The notes beneath the pieces were generated by a model that was given only the letters and a program-made list of their open reading frames with translations, was not told the origin of the DNA and searched no databases. The translations under genes were made by a program, and so were the position numbers. Source: Bacteroidota bacterium (GTDB lineage Bacteria; Bacteroidota; Ignavibacteria; UBA10030; UBA8401). Taken from it: a DNA stretch of 64,000 bases. Position 1 is the first letter of the stretch. Each line of letters begins with the position of its first letter. Below are positions 11,620 to 19,814 of the stretch, in pieces. Location: the NCBI GenBank assembly GCA_008933835.1, contig WBUG01000003.1, positions 1 to 64,000 on the forward strand, read 5' to 3'.

Positions 11620-11635
11620 TGCAAAGACCGGACCA
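11620..11635 (-). promoter_or_regulatory. Sigma-54 (-24/-12) promoter of the T9SS propeller operon
   Basis: On the minus strand the 16 bases TGGTCCGGTCTTTGCA match the sigma-54 consensus (TGGCACG-N4-TTGCA) with the required GG-N10-GC spacing and a perfect TTTGCA -12 half. Transcription would start near 11609, about 17 nt before the receiver-fragment ATG. The next gene upstream encodes a sigma-54 activator, which supports the call. Confidence 0.65.
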
Positions 11636-11696
11636 GATTATCCTTAAAGGAACCTGTCAGGTGGAAGGATTTGAGGGAATTGAAAGGCGTGTCAGG

Positions 11697-11757
11697 CCGG
11701 TGTCGCACGGCGGCGACACCGGCGGTGAAAACCGGTGTCGGAAGATTGCGACACCGG
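11697..11757. promoter_or_regulatory. Four evenly spaced CCGGTGTCG half-sites: candidate enhancer (UAS) for the sigma-54 activator
   Basis: Two palindromes share one half-site: CCGGTGTCG at 11697-11705 and 11732-11740, and its complement CGACACCGG at 11714-11722 and 11749-11757. Half-sites start every 17-18 bp. They lie about 60-120 bp upstream of the -24 element, the normal place for bacterial enhancer-binding-protein sites. The second palindrome also serves as a possible terminator (next entry). Confidence 0.5.
11724..11757 (-). terminator. Possible terminator of the sigma-54 activator gene
   Basis: On the minus strand the stem CCGGTGTCG/CGACACCGG (loop of 8) is followed by TTTTCACC, 8 bp after the activator stop codon. 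The T-run is short, so termination may be partial. The same bases may double as a protein-binding palindrome. Confidence 0.45.
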
Positions 11758-11764
11758 ACTCAGT

Positions 11765-13483
11765 TCAGAGGTCGATGGAGAGTTGTGAAAGGAGTTTATA
11801 GAAGTGCGTCCGGTTGATGCCGAGGGTCTGAGCCGCTTCGGACTTGGACTTCGCCTGGCGCAGCACCCGAATTATATAGAGACGGCGGAACTCGGTCTCG
11901 GCCTCTTCCAGCGTTTTTCCGCCGTACACGACCGGTGCGTTCCGTTCGGATTCCACGATCTCCGGCGGCAGGTCTTCCGGTCCGATATCGGTCCCCTTCA
12001 TCAGCACCACGGCTCGCTGGACGATGTTGTCCAGTTCGCGGACGTTCCCGGGGAAATGATAGCTCTCGAGGACGGCGAGGGCTTCGGGAGTGATACCGGG
12101 AAGCCGGTCCGGCGCGTGTTTCCGGATGAAGAAACGGACGAGCTCGTCGATGTCCTCACGGCGGTCGCGCAGCGGCGGCATCGTCAGTTCGATGACCTTC
12201 AGTCGGTAGTACAGGTCCTCGCGAAAGGTTCCGGCGGCCACCATTTCCGGGATGTTGCGGTTGGTCGCGACGATGACCCGCACATCGATCTTCCGGGTCT
12301 GTACGCCGCCGAGCCGTTCGATCTCCCGGTTCTGCAGCATCCGCAGCAATTTCGCCTGCAGGTTCACGCTCATCTCCCCGATCTCGTCCAGGAAGAGCGT
12401 CCCGCCGTCGGCCAGTTCGATCTTCCCCGGTTTGGACCGTGTGGCTCCAGTGAACGCGCCGCTCTCGTATCCGAACAGTTCCGACTCAAGAAGGTCGTTC
12501 GGGATGGCACCGCAGTTGATGGTGACGAACGGACGGGCGGAGCGGCGGCTGTTGCGGTGGATGGCGTTCGCCAGCAGGTCCTTCCCCGTTCCGTTCTCGC
12601 CGAGCAGGATAACCCCCGCATCGGTCGACGCGATGCGCGATGCGACCTTCAGCACGTCGAAGAGCGCCCGGCTTCCGCCGATGATGTCGTCGCAGCGGAA
12701 CTCGCGCCGGAGGTCTTCGAACCGCATCACCGCGTCGGCGACCAGCTTCTTCTCCAGCGTGGTGATCTCGGACGAGATCTCGAACCCGCGGACGATCTGC
12801 CGTGCGAAGGAGAGCAGGTACACCAGGTCCGCCTCCGTGAATCCGTGCTCCCGGTTCCTCCGGTCGATGTACACCGCGCCGAACACCCGCGCTCCCGCCG
12901 CAAGCGGAACGCACATCGCGGCCGTGATGCCGAGCCGCACGATGCTGTGCTGCTGCGCCATCGCATCGTCGAACTGCGGGAACTGCGTCGGTTCGGACCG
13001 GGCGATGGTGTTGCGGATGACCGTCATGCTCATCTCTTTCGCGTCGGGGTTCGATTCCGGGTCCATGTTGCACGCCACCACCCCGTCCGGTCTCCCATCA
13101 CGGTCCGCCAGCACGATGAACCCTTCGTCCGCGCCGAGCTCTTTCACGACGGTCGTCACCGCCTTCTCCATCAGCGCCCGCATCTCCGTCTCGGAGGTGA
13201 AGAGGATACCGGAGGCGTAGAGGACCTCGTACTGCCGTTTCGCTTCGGTCATGCGCTCCAGGGAACGCTCGAGACGTTCGGCAGCGTCGAACGCGGTGTT
13301 CGTCTCGCCGCTGAGGCGACGGTTGGCCTCCATCACCTGGGCGAAGAGGCGGTCGAGCTTCTTCACGGCGTCGGCAGGCGCTCCGGCGCTCCGGAGCAGC
13401 GTGGAGAGCTCCATGAACTCCGTCGAGATCTGGCCGGTGGCGTCGCTGAGCATTTTCTGGAATCGCTGTCGTGTGTCCGACAT
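11765..13483 (-). CDS. Sigma-54-dependent transcriptional activator with GAF sensor domain (572 aa)
   Basis: Order of parts: a helical, coiled-coil-like N-terminus (1-85), a GAF domain (about 90-235, e.g. LGADEGFIVLADRDG and AGARVFGAVYIDRR), the AAA+ core (about 260-490) and a Fis-type helix-turn-helix (about 525-572, SEAAQTLGINRTHFYKLLSQ). The core has Walker A GENGTGKD (295-302), the sigma-54-contacting GAFTGA loop (342-347) and Walker B TLFLDEIGE. There is no receiver domain, so control is probably through the GAF ligand or by modification. The start is ATG 13483, 10 bp after the Ser/Thr kinase gene, which suggests one operon and the kinase as a possible regulator. A sigma-54 promoter faces the same way 130 bp downstream. 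Confidence 0.92.
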   Translation of the reverse strand: MSDTRQRFQKMLSDATGQISTEFMELSTLLRSAGAPADAVKKLDRLFAQVMEANRRLSGETNTAFDAAERLERSLERMTEAKRQYEVLYASGILFTSETEMRALMEKAVTTVVKELGADEGFIVLADRDGRPDGVVACNMDPESNPDAKEMSMTVIRNTIARSEPTQFPQFDDAMAQQHSIVRLGITAAMCVPLAAGARVFGAVYIDRRNREHGFTEADLVYLLSFARQIVRGFEISSEITTLEKKLVADAVMRFEDLRREFRCDDIIGGSRALFDVLKVASRIASTDAGVILLGENGTGKDLLANAIHRNSRRSARPFVTINCGAIPNDLLESELFGYESGAFTGATRSKPGKIELADGGTLFLDEIGEMSVNLQAKLLRMLQNREIERLGGVQTRKIDVRVIVATNRNIPEMVAAGTFREDLYYRLKVIELTMPPLRDRREDIDELVRFFIRKHAPDRLPGITPEALAVLESYHFPGNVRELDNIVQRAVVLMKGTDIGPEDLPPEIVESERNAPVVYGGKTLEEAETEFRRLYIIRVLRQAKSKSEAAQTLGINRTHFYKLLSQLSIDL

Positions 13484-13493
13484 ACTGTCCTCG

Positions 13494-16400
13494 TTACATG
13501 GATGCAAGAGCGTCCGCGAGCTCCGCGGCGGTCGCAAAACGTGAGGCCGCGTCCTTGGCCAGGCACCGCGCCGCCGCGGCGTCCCATGCCGGCGGCACCT
13601 CCGGTCGGAGCGTCGACGGCGGCGGCGGAACGGTGTTGAAGATGGAATGGATGAGCGCGATCTCGTTCTCCCCTTTGAACGGAAGCGTGTTCGTGAGCAG
13701 TTCGTAGAGGATGACGCCGAGGGAGAAGATGTCGGTCCGCGCGTCCACATCGGTGCTGGTGACCTGTTCCGGCGCCACATAGCCGAGCGTACCGAGCACC
13801 GTTCCGAGCGACGTCATGGTGGTCACCAGCGGTGATTTCGAGAGGCCGAAGTCCATGATGCGGACCCGTCCGTCGTCGCCGAACATCAGATTGCCGGTCT
13901 TCAGGTCGCGGTGCACGATGCCGGCGGCATGGACGGCGGTGAGTCCGCCGCACACCTGCCGGACGATCTCCCGCACTTCCGGCAGCGGGAGCGGATGCCG
14001 CTGCGCGAGACGTTCGCGGAGCGTGCCGCCGCCGAGGAACTCCATCGCGATATATCCGCGTCCCTCCGACTCTCCCGTTTCGTACACGGTGACGATGTTC
14101 GGATGGTCGAACGACGCCAGCAGATGGCCCTCCGCAGCGAGCCGGCGGCGGTTCTCGGGGTCGTTCATCAGTTCCGGGTTCAGGACTTTCACGGCCGCCG
14201 GGCGTTTCGTCACCGTGTCCGCCGCGCGGTAGACCTTCCCCATCCCCCCCTGACCGATGAGTTCACCGAGACGGTATCGGCCGATGTGCTGTGCACGGCG
14301 CCGTTCGTCCCGGACATGTCGCCCCCAGGCCGCCGCGATTCCTGTTCCTGAGGTGACGAGGAACGACAGCACGATGTTCGCGGCCGGAGCGGTACCGGAG
14401 AGCGCATAGACGAGAAGGAGGTGAACGGCGGCGGAGAGGCCGATGGTGACGGACGCGGTCGCCTGCCTCCGCAATCCCGCCGGGGCGGCCAGCAGGAAGA
14501 AGAGCAGGAGCGCCGCTGCGGTCAGGAGCGCTTTGGCGGATTCGATGCGCCAATCCAGCATCGCCGCTGCCCGGCGGACCGAAAGACCCGAAAGGATGAG
14601 CCAATGGAGATAGGCACCCGACTCACGCACGAGCGTGCTCGAAGGAACCGGCAGTATCGTATCACCGCTCTTGAAGCGGATTCGGACCGGCTCCTCCTTC
14701 CCCACGGACTCCGGAAGGATGACTCGGCGCGATGAGTTCGGTATCATCGGCGATGCGCCCTCTCCCACCGTTGCGTTCCACGGACCGGCGGTGACCGTGA
14801 TGCCGGTGCCGCTCCGGTTCCCGCGGTCCGGTTCGAGCCGCAGAACACGTGCCTCTTCCGGATCGAGGTTGTTGCGGTAGAGCACCGCACGGTCTCCGGT
14901 GCCGAGACTGGCGCGTGCGCTTCCGATGAAGAGGTCCAGATCGCCGTCGCCGTCGATGTCCGCGAACGACGGATTCCCGGCGAACTGGAGGCCGACCCGT
15001 TCCGACACCTCGGTGAACCGCATCCCGGCGGAGTTCAGGTAGAGTTTGGAACCAATGAAGAGGTCGAGCCGGCCGTCGTTATTGACGTCCGCCGCCGCCA
15101 TCATTCCGTTGGAGGGTTCCGCATGGAAGATCGTTTCGGTCAGACCGGACCGGGCTCCCTGTTCCGTGAAGCGGCCGTTCCCGTCATTGATGAAGAGAAG
15201 CGGCGGCGCTTTCTGACAGTGCACCGCGAAATCCGCCGCGCCGTCGTTGTTGAAGTCGCCCGGCACGGCGATGGTGGGGGCGATGTCGTTCTCCGCAATG
15301 TAGAGCGGCTGCGATGCGCGCCGGAACGTCCATCCGCCCGCGTTGAGGAAGAGGTCGAAGAAGGAGCCTTTATAGCTGACGTAGTACGGGAGAAGGATGT
15401 CGGTGCGGCCGTCCCCGTTCACATCGGCGAACGCGGCTCCGTACGATGCATGGCCGGTATGCTTCGAGATGCCTGCATCGTCCGTCACGTCGGTGAACCG
15501 CCCGGTCCCGTCGTTCCGGAAGAGCTGGTCCGGAAGGTCATAGTTCGAAATGTACAGGTCCAGGGCACCGTCGCCGTCCAGGTCCACGAACCGAGCGGCG
15601 TTCAGGCCGGACGCGTTCATCTCGCGGAGTGCGAGACCGGAACGTTCTGTCATATCTTCGAATCCGCCGGTGAGCGTACCGCGATGGAGCGTGAAGAGAC
15701 GGTGGTCCGCGATCTGCAGCAGATCCGTTCGGCCGTCATTGTCCACGTCGCCCGCCGCTACGGCGGATGGATCGCGCGGCGCTCCGGACAATCCCCGCTG
15801 CACGGTCACGTCCGTGAAGACCGCCGAGCCGTCGCTCTCATACAAGAGGTTGCTGCTCCCTTCGTTGAAGAGGAAGAGCCCGGGACGTTCGTCCGTCCCT
15901 TCGTCGAGGAAGAGCGCGCCGCGGCCGTGCCGGCGCAGTGACGAGGGACCGGTGACGTCCGTGAAGGAGAAACCGGTGGAGTTGGCAGTGGTGTAGATGC
16001 CGAGTCCCCCGATGATCCAGAGGTCTCTCGCGCCGCCGTTGGCGATGACATCGATGTCCGACAGGACATCATCGTATACGAGGATGGAGGGCTCGGTACG
16101 CCAGACTCCACCGGTACGTTTCAGCAGTGTCGAAGCGTTGCCGACGGCCCACACTTCGTCCGCGCCGATGACCTTGAGAGAGTTGAGCGTTTCGCGCGTT
16201 CCGGACTCTTCTTCGCTCCACTCTCTCCCGTTCCAGCGGATCACCGTCCCCCGTTCACCCACCGCCCATCCGTTGCCCGCATCGGCGAAACGGACCCGGA
16301 ACAGACTCTTCTGTGTCGGCGATGGTGTCCGTTCCCACCGGCCGTTCCGGTACCGGAGGATGACTCCGCCGCGTCCTACCGCCCATCCGTTCCCGTCATC

Positions 16401-17018
16401 GAGCATGCAGATATCGTTCAGGTCGCCGTCATAGGCGTTGACGCGGTCGTCGGTGAGCAGCGGGCTTGCGACCTCCTTCCATGACCGTCCGTCATTATGG
16501 AGGATGTGCCCCTGTTGGCCCACCATCCATCCTTTCCCGTCCGCAAACTGATGGATTCCTTTCATCATCACATGGTCCACGGCATCCCACATAATGACCG
16601 GAAGAGGGACGTCCCGCCGGCCTGCCGGGGAGAACGAGGTGAAGACCGGCCGGTATGCGCCGTCATGGGTACGATGCGTGACGAGGGAGATACCGTGCAT
16701 CGAGTCACGGCTGGCGATGAGGGGAAAATCGGAGTACGGGAAGTGATGGAGCGGCTGCCACTGTCCGCCCCGGAAACGGTACAATTTCCCGGAGAACTCG
16801 CGTCCCCTTCCCCGCGAGACGGCGATGCCGTCGCTGTCGGAGAACATCACGATGCGGGTGCCAAGGTCCACCGACGCCTGCCGGTACCACTGCAACGTGT
16901 CCGCCGCTCCTTCACGGGAGCGCTCTGTACGATCGTCCGGTCCGGAACAGCCTGCAGCGAGGAGGAGCATCAGGGGAACCGTCAGACGGCGCGCTATGTT
17001 CAATCCAATGCAGAACAT
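13494..17018 (-). CDS. Transmembrane Ser/Thr protein kinase with beta-propeller, FG-GAP and UnbV-like ectodomain (1174 aa)
   Basis: Starting at ATG 17018, a signal segment ends in a lipobox-like LLAAGC. The exported part begins with YCF48-like repeats (GNGWAVGRGGVILRYRNGRW, GNGWAVGERGTVIRWNGREW), then five or more FG-GAP/VCBS repeats with Ca-binding-like DxDxDG loops (VDLDGDGALDLY, ADVNGDGRTDIL, GDFNNDGAADFA, ADIDGDGDLDLF), then an ASPIC/UnbV-like segment. Three membrane helices follow, placing the last ~263 residues in the cytoplasm. That part is a Hanks-type kinase: GQGGMGKVY loop, AVKVL lysine, HRDLKTGN catalytic loop, DFG and APE. All catalytic residues are present. The start has no strong ribosome site; a TTG five codons later is an alternative. 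The kinase sits 10 bp before the sigma-54 activator. Confidence 0.88.
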   Translation of the reverse strand: MFCIGLNIARRLTVPLMLLLAAGCSGPDDRTERSREGAADTLQWYRQASVDLGTRIVMFSDSDGIAVSRGRGREFSGKLYRFRGGQWQPLHHFPYSDFPLIASRDSMHGISLVTHRTHDGAYRPVFTSFSPAGRRDVPLPVIMWDAVDHVMMKGIHQFADGKGWMVGQQGHILHNDGRSWKEVASPLLTDDRVNAYDGDLNDICMLDDGNGWAVGRGGVILRYRNGRWERTPSPTQKSLFRVRFADAGNGWAVGERGTVIRWNGREWSEEESGTRETLNSLKVIGADEVWAVGNASTLLKRTGGVWRTEPSILVYDDVLSDIDVIANGGARDLWIIGGLGIYTTANSTGFSFTDVTGPSSLRRHGRGALFLDEGTDERPGLFLFNEGSSNLLYESDGSAVFTDVTVQRGLSGAPRDPSAVAAGDVDNDGRTDLLQIADHRLFTLHRGTLTGGFEDMTERSGLALREMNASGLNAARFVDLDGDGALDLYISNYDLPDQLFRNDGTGRFTDVTDDAGISKHTGHASYGAAFADVNGDGRTDILLPYYVSYKGSFFDLFLNAGGWTFRRASQPLYIAENDIAPTIAVPGDFNNDGAADFAVHCQKAPPLLFINDGNGRFTEQGARSGLTETIFHAEPSNGMMAAADVNNDGRLDLFIGSKLYLNSAGMRFTEVSERVGLQFAGNPSFADIDGDGDLDLFIGSARASLGTGDRAVLYRNNLDPEEARVLRLEPDRGNRSGTGITVTAGPWNATVGEGASPMIPNSSRRVILPESVGKEEPVRIRFKSGDTILPVPSSTLVRESGAYLHWLILSGLSVRRAAAMLDWRIESAKALLTAAALLLFFLLAAPAGLRRQATASVTIGLSAAVHLLLVYALSGTAPAANIVLSFLVTSGTGIAAAWGRHVRDERRRAQHIGRYRLGELIGQGGMGKVYRAADTVTKRPAAVKVLNPELMNDPENRRRLAAEGHLLASFDHPNIVTVYETGESEGRGYIAMEFLGGGTLRERLAQRHPLPLPEVREIVRQVCGGLTAVHAAGIVHRDLKTGNLMFGDDGRVRIMDFGLSKSPLVTTMTSLGTVLGTLGYVAPEQVTSTDVDARTDIFSLGVILYELLTNTLPFKGENEIALIHSIFNTVPPPPSTLRPEVPPAWDAAAARCLAKDAASRFATAAELADALASM

Positions 17019-17057
17019 TGTATAGAGAATGTAAAGAATGTTGCAAGATTTTCCCAA

Positions 17058-17088
17058 TTGGAACATCATGGTCAAATCCGTATCTTCC
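17058..17088 (+). promoter_or_regulatory. Promoter of the HMA-domain gene (TTG-N20-TATCTTCC)
   Basis: TTG at 17058-17060, 20-bp spacer, TATCTTCC at 17081-17088, then a leader of about 22 nt containing AAGGAG before the ATG at 17115. It lies in the 96-bp divergent region shared with the kinase gene. Confidence 0.55.
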
Positions 17089-17114
17089 ATTCATCAACCA
17101 CCGAAGGAGTGCTC

Positions 17115-17522
17115 ATGAAGCATTTTGTCATTGCCGCCCTGCTCACCGTCAGCGTCGCTCTCTATGCGGCGGACAAGACGAAGACCGTCACCCTCTCCGT
17201 GTCGGGCATGACCTGTGAGTCGTGCGCCGGGACGGTCGAGAAGGCGTTGAAGAAAATGGAGGGAGTTCAGAAGGTCTCGGTCAACATCAAGCAGAAGAAC
17301 GCGGTGGTGACGCTCGCTTCGGCCAGCAAGACCTCCGCGGCGGCGCTCGCCAAAGCGGTGACCGACGCCGGATTCACGGCCACCGAATCGAAGGGAGTGA
17401 AAGCCGGAACGGTCCAGAAGAAGATGATGGACGAAGGATGCGGTGACGGATGCTGCGGAGACGAGTGCGGTACCGAAGCGAAGCCGGCGAAGGCGAAGAA
17501 GGGCGACGCGAAGAAATCCTGA
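17115..17522 (+). CDS. Exported heavy-metal-associated (HMA) domain protein with Cys-rich tail (135 aa)
   Basis: A signal peptide (MKHFVIAALLTVSVALYAAD) precedes one ferredoxin-fold HMA domain (about 22-95) with the metal-binding motif GMTCESC (Cys-34, Cys-37), like MerP or the soluble modules of copper ATPases. An unusual tail follows: CGDGCCGDEC (Cys at 109, 113, 114, 118), then a Lys/Ala-rich end. The tail could hold a second metal ion. Function is likely periplasmic binding of Cu, Hg or a similar soft metal; no transporter or metal regulator is adjacent, so the metal is unknown. ATG 17115 has AAGGAG at an ideal distance. Divergent from the kinase gene. Confidence 0.85.
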   Translation: MKHFVIAALLTVSVALYAADKTKTVTLSVSGMTCESCAGTVEKALKKMEGVQKVSVNIKQKNAVVTLASASKTSAAALAKAVTDAGFTATESKGVKAGTVQKKMMDEGCGDGCCGDECGTEAKPAKAKKGDAKKS

Positions 17523-17554
17523 GAACCCGCTGCCGTGACCATCGACGGAAAATA

Positions 17555-17589
17555 CAACGCCGCTGCACCTCCCCAGGGCAGCGGCGTTG
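17555..17589. terminator. Hairpin terminator between convergent genes
   Basis: Twelve-bp stem CAACGCCGCTGC/GCAGCGGCGTTG with an 11-nt loop, between the HMA gene (plus) and the T9SS gene ending at 17641 (minus). On the minus strand it is followed by TATTTTCC. It may serve both directions, though the T-runs are short. Confidence 0.65.
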
Positions 17590-17640
17590 TCGTTTGCTCC
17601 GTTCCGCCTTCGAAGAACGGAGGTTCCGATTCCCTTCCCT

Positions 17641-19725
17641 CTACTTCATCAGCATCATTTTCCGAACTTCAGTACGCCCGTCGACGGTGAGCCGGTAATA
17701 GTACACTCCGCTCGCCCTGGCACCGGCATCGAACGTCGCGCGGTGTTCACCGGCACCCTGTCTCCCGTCCACCAGCGTGTCAACGACACGCCCCAGCGCG
17801 TCATAGACCGTCAGCGTGACGCTCGCGGACGCCGCAAGGTGGTACCGGATGGTCGTCGAAGGATTGAACGGATTCGGATAGTTCTGATGGAGGCTGAACT
17901 GTGCCGGCTCGACAGAGGACCGGAGATGCAGGGACATCAACCCACCGCCGGTCGTGGTATACGCGATGAGACCGGACGATCCGACGGCGTACCCCGACGA
18001 CGGAGAGACGAACCACAGCGCGTTGACGGTCCCGGGACTGGCGATGTCCATCCAGGTGTTGCCGCTGTCGTTCGAGAGGTACATCTTCTTGTTGGTGTTA
18101 CACGCGTATCCGGTCGAGGCATTGACGAACATAATGTCCTTCAGATTCTCGAATCCAATGGTTTTGCTCTTCCAGGTCGCGCCGCCATCGGTGGTCTTCA
18201 ATACCGTCGGGTTGTTCAGCGTTGCCCATCCCGTCAAAGCATCAAGCATAAACAACGAACTGCTCGACGACACGCCGGACACAACCCGGTTCGTCCAGGT
18301 CGTTCCGCCGTTCTCGGTGTTGTAAAGCCCCCCTTTGTCGTCCATCACCACTCCGGTTTGGAGCCCGGTCATGGCGATCTTCGCCAGGGAACGGGTCGTG
18401 GCGATGGAGGAGCGCGTCCATGTGGCGCCGCCGTTCGTGGTAGAGAGCACGGCGCCGCTGTCCGACACCGCCCAGCCGTTATTGGGGTCGACGAAACTTA
18501 CACCGTAGTGCGTCCGTGCGTATCCCGTCGCGAAGGGGGTCCAGGTGATCCCGCCGTTCGTCGTCCGGTACCCTACATTGACGCCTCCCTGCGGATTGCC
18601 CACAACCCAACCGTGCGTTCCGTTCACAAAGTGCATCTGGTGAAGCGTGAACGATGGGAACGTGTTCACCTTCGACCATTGTTGCCCACCGTCGACCGTA
18701 CGGAGGCATTCGTTCTGGGTCGCGACGAATCCCGTATCCTTCGATACGAACTGGACGTCGACGGCTTCGCCGTTGCTCAACCGTACACCTTTTTCACTCC
18801 AGACCGTTCCGCCGTTCGTCGTCTGCGCAAAGAGATAAGAACCGCCAACATTCCATCCGGATAAGGTGTCGACCATGCTGACGAGGCTGGTCCCGGACGA
18901 TGCGGACACCGTCGCCCACGATTTCCCACCGTTCCATGTCTTATAGATGCCGGAACCGAAGACCGTCAACCGAAGGCTATCACGCACATGGATCGACGAG
19001 ACGGTCGCGAAATTCGGGAGGGTCAGCGGAGTCCATGTCGCTCCACCGTTCACGGTACGGTAGATCTTTTGTTGCGATACGAAATAACCGGTGAGGGTAT
19101 CGCAGAAGAACAATCCGTCGATGGATGCGGTCACACCGGTGGTGAGCGGCGTCCAGTGGGCACCGGAGTCGGAGGTCCGCAGCATGGCGCCGTTCTGGGC
19201 ACCGACCCAGCCGTGGTTCATCGAAAGGAAGAAGATGCGGTTGATGGGAGCGGTGAGCGGAACGGCGATGTTCGTCCAGGACCCCCCGCCGTCCGAGGTC
19301 GACACCAGGTACGCCTTGTTCGTGAAACCGCCGGCCATGTACCCGTTCAATGCGTCGAAGAATTGAAGGTCGCCGTAGACGGACGTCTGCCGTGTCCCGA
19401 CGGTGTCCCACGTGAGTCCTCCGTCGGTGGTGCGATGGACGTATCCGGCATAGGTGGGCGAACTCCCGGTCATCCATCCTTTCAGAGAATCGAACATCTG
19501 GATGGCATAGAAGATGCCGCCCACTTTCGTCTTCCCGGACGTCCAGCTCGCCCCCCCGTTCGTGGTCCGGACCATGGTGGAGCCGAGTCCGACGGCGTAC
19601 AGCACGGACGGTTTCGGCGACTGGAGATCGAGGATCAGATTGGACGTCGGCGACGGATGCTGCACGCTCCATTGCGCTGACACCAGGGAACTGAGAAGAC
19701 AGAACGCGGTAATACATCGGACCAT
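17641..19725 (-). CDS. T9SS-exported YCF48-like beta-propeller protein (694 aa)
   Basis: Signal peptide MVRCITAFCLLSSLVSAQ, then about a dozen YCF48-type blades of the pattern GWxVGxxGxxLxTxNGGxxW (TTNGGASW, TTDGGLTW, TVNGGATW, TTNGGTVW, TVDGGQQW, TTNGGITW, TENGGTTW, TTDGGATW, SNDSGNTW). It ends with FSLHQNYPNPFNPSTTIRY, LTVYDALGRVV and EVRKMMLMK, a T9SS type A sorting domain. Start ATG 19725 has GGGGGAAA upstream. It lies 84 bp downstream of the response regulator and in the same direction, so it is a natural candidate target or partner of that two-component system. Ligand or activity unknown. Confidence 0.88.
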   Translation of the reverse strand: MVRCITAFCLLSSLVSAQWSVQHPSPTSNLILDLQSPKPSVLYAVGLGSTMVRTTNGGASWTSGKTKVGGIFYAIQMFDSLKGWMTGSSPTYAGYVHRTTDGGLTWDTVGTRQTSVYGDLQFFDALNGYMAGGFTNKAYLVSTSDGGGSWTNIAVPLTAPINRIFFLSMNHGWVGAQNGAMLRTSDSGAHWTPLTTGVTASIDGLFFCDTLTGYFVSQQKIYRTVNGGATWTPLTLPNFATVSSIHVRDSLRLTVFGSGIYKTWNGGKSWATVSASSGTSLVSMVDTLSGWNVGGSYLFAQTTNGGTVWSEKGVRLSNGEAVDVQFVSKDTGFVATQNECLRTVDGGQQWSKVNTFPSFTLHQMHFVNGTHGWVVGNPQGGVNVGYRTTNGGITWTPFATGYARTHYGVSFVDPNNGWAVSDSGAVLSTTNGGATWTRSSIATTRSLAKIAMTGLQTGVVMDDKGGLYNTENGGTTWTNRVVSGVSSSSSLFMLDALTGWATLNNPTVLKTTDGGATWKSKTIGFENLKDIMFVNASTGYACNTNKKMYLSNDSGNTWMDIASPGTVNALWFVSPSSGYAVGSSGLIAYTTTGGGLMSLHLRSSVEPAQFSLHQNYPNPFNPSTTIRYHLAASASVTLTVYDALGRVVDTLVDGRQGAGEHRATFDAGARASGVYYYRLTVDGRTEVRKMMLMK

Positions 19726-19792
19726 GGTTTCCCCCAGGATGATGGAAATGAATCAGGCTTCGAAGGGTTTGTACGCATTCGCGACCCTAAAA

Positions 19793-19814
19793 TCAATGAC
19801 CCGATTGGGTCATT
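19793..19814. repeat. 22-bp palindrome, copy 1, overlapping the response-regulator stop codon
   Basis: AATGACCC-N4-GGGTCATT with flanking TC. It is identical at 20 of 22 positions to the copy at 20476-20497. The regulator gene ends inside it (stop at 19810-19812). Confidence 0.7.

Noticed and set aside
11696-11757. Tandem hairpins as a simple double terminator
   Set aside because: Only the second has a (short) T-run. The shared half-site and even spacing suggest a binding-site role as well, so it is listed under both readings rather than as a plain terminator.
17042-17060. Sigma-54-like sequence (TTGGGAAAATCTTGCA) before the receptor kinase gene
   Set aside because: The GG and GC are nine, not ten, bases apart, which usually destroys sigma-54 promoters. 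Autoregulation by the activator is possible but not supported.
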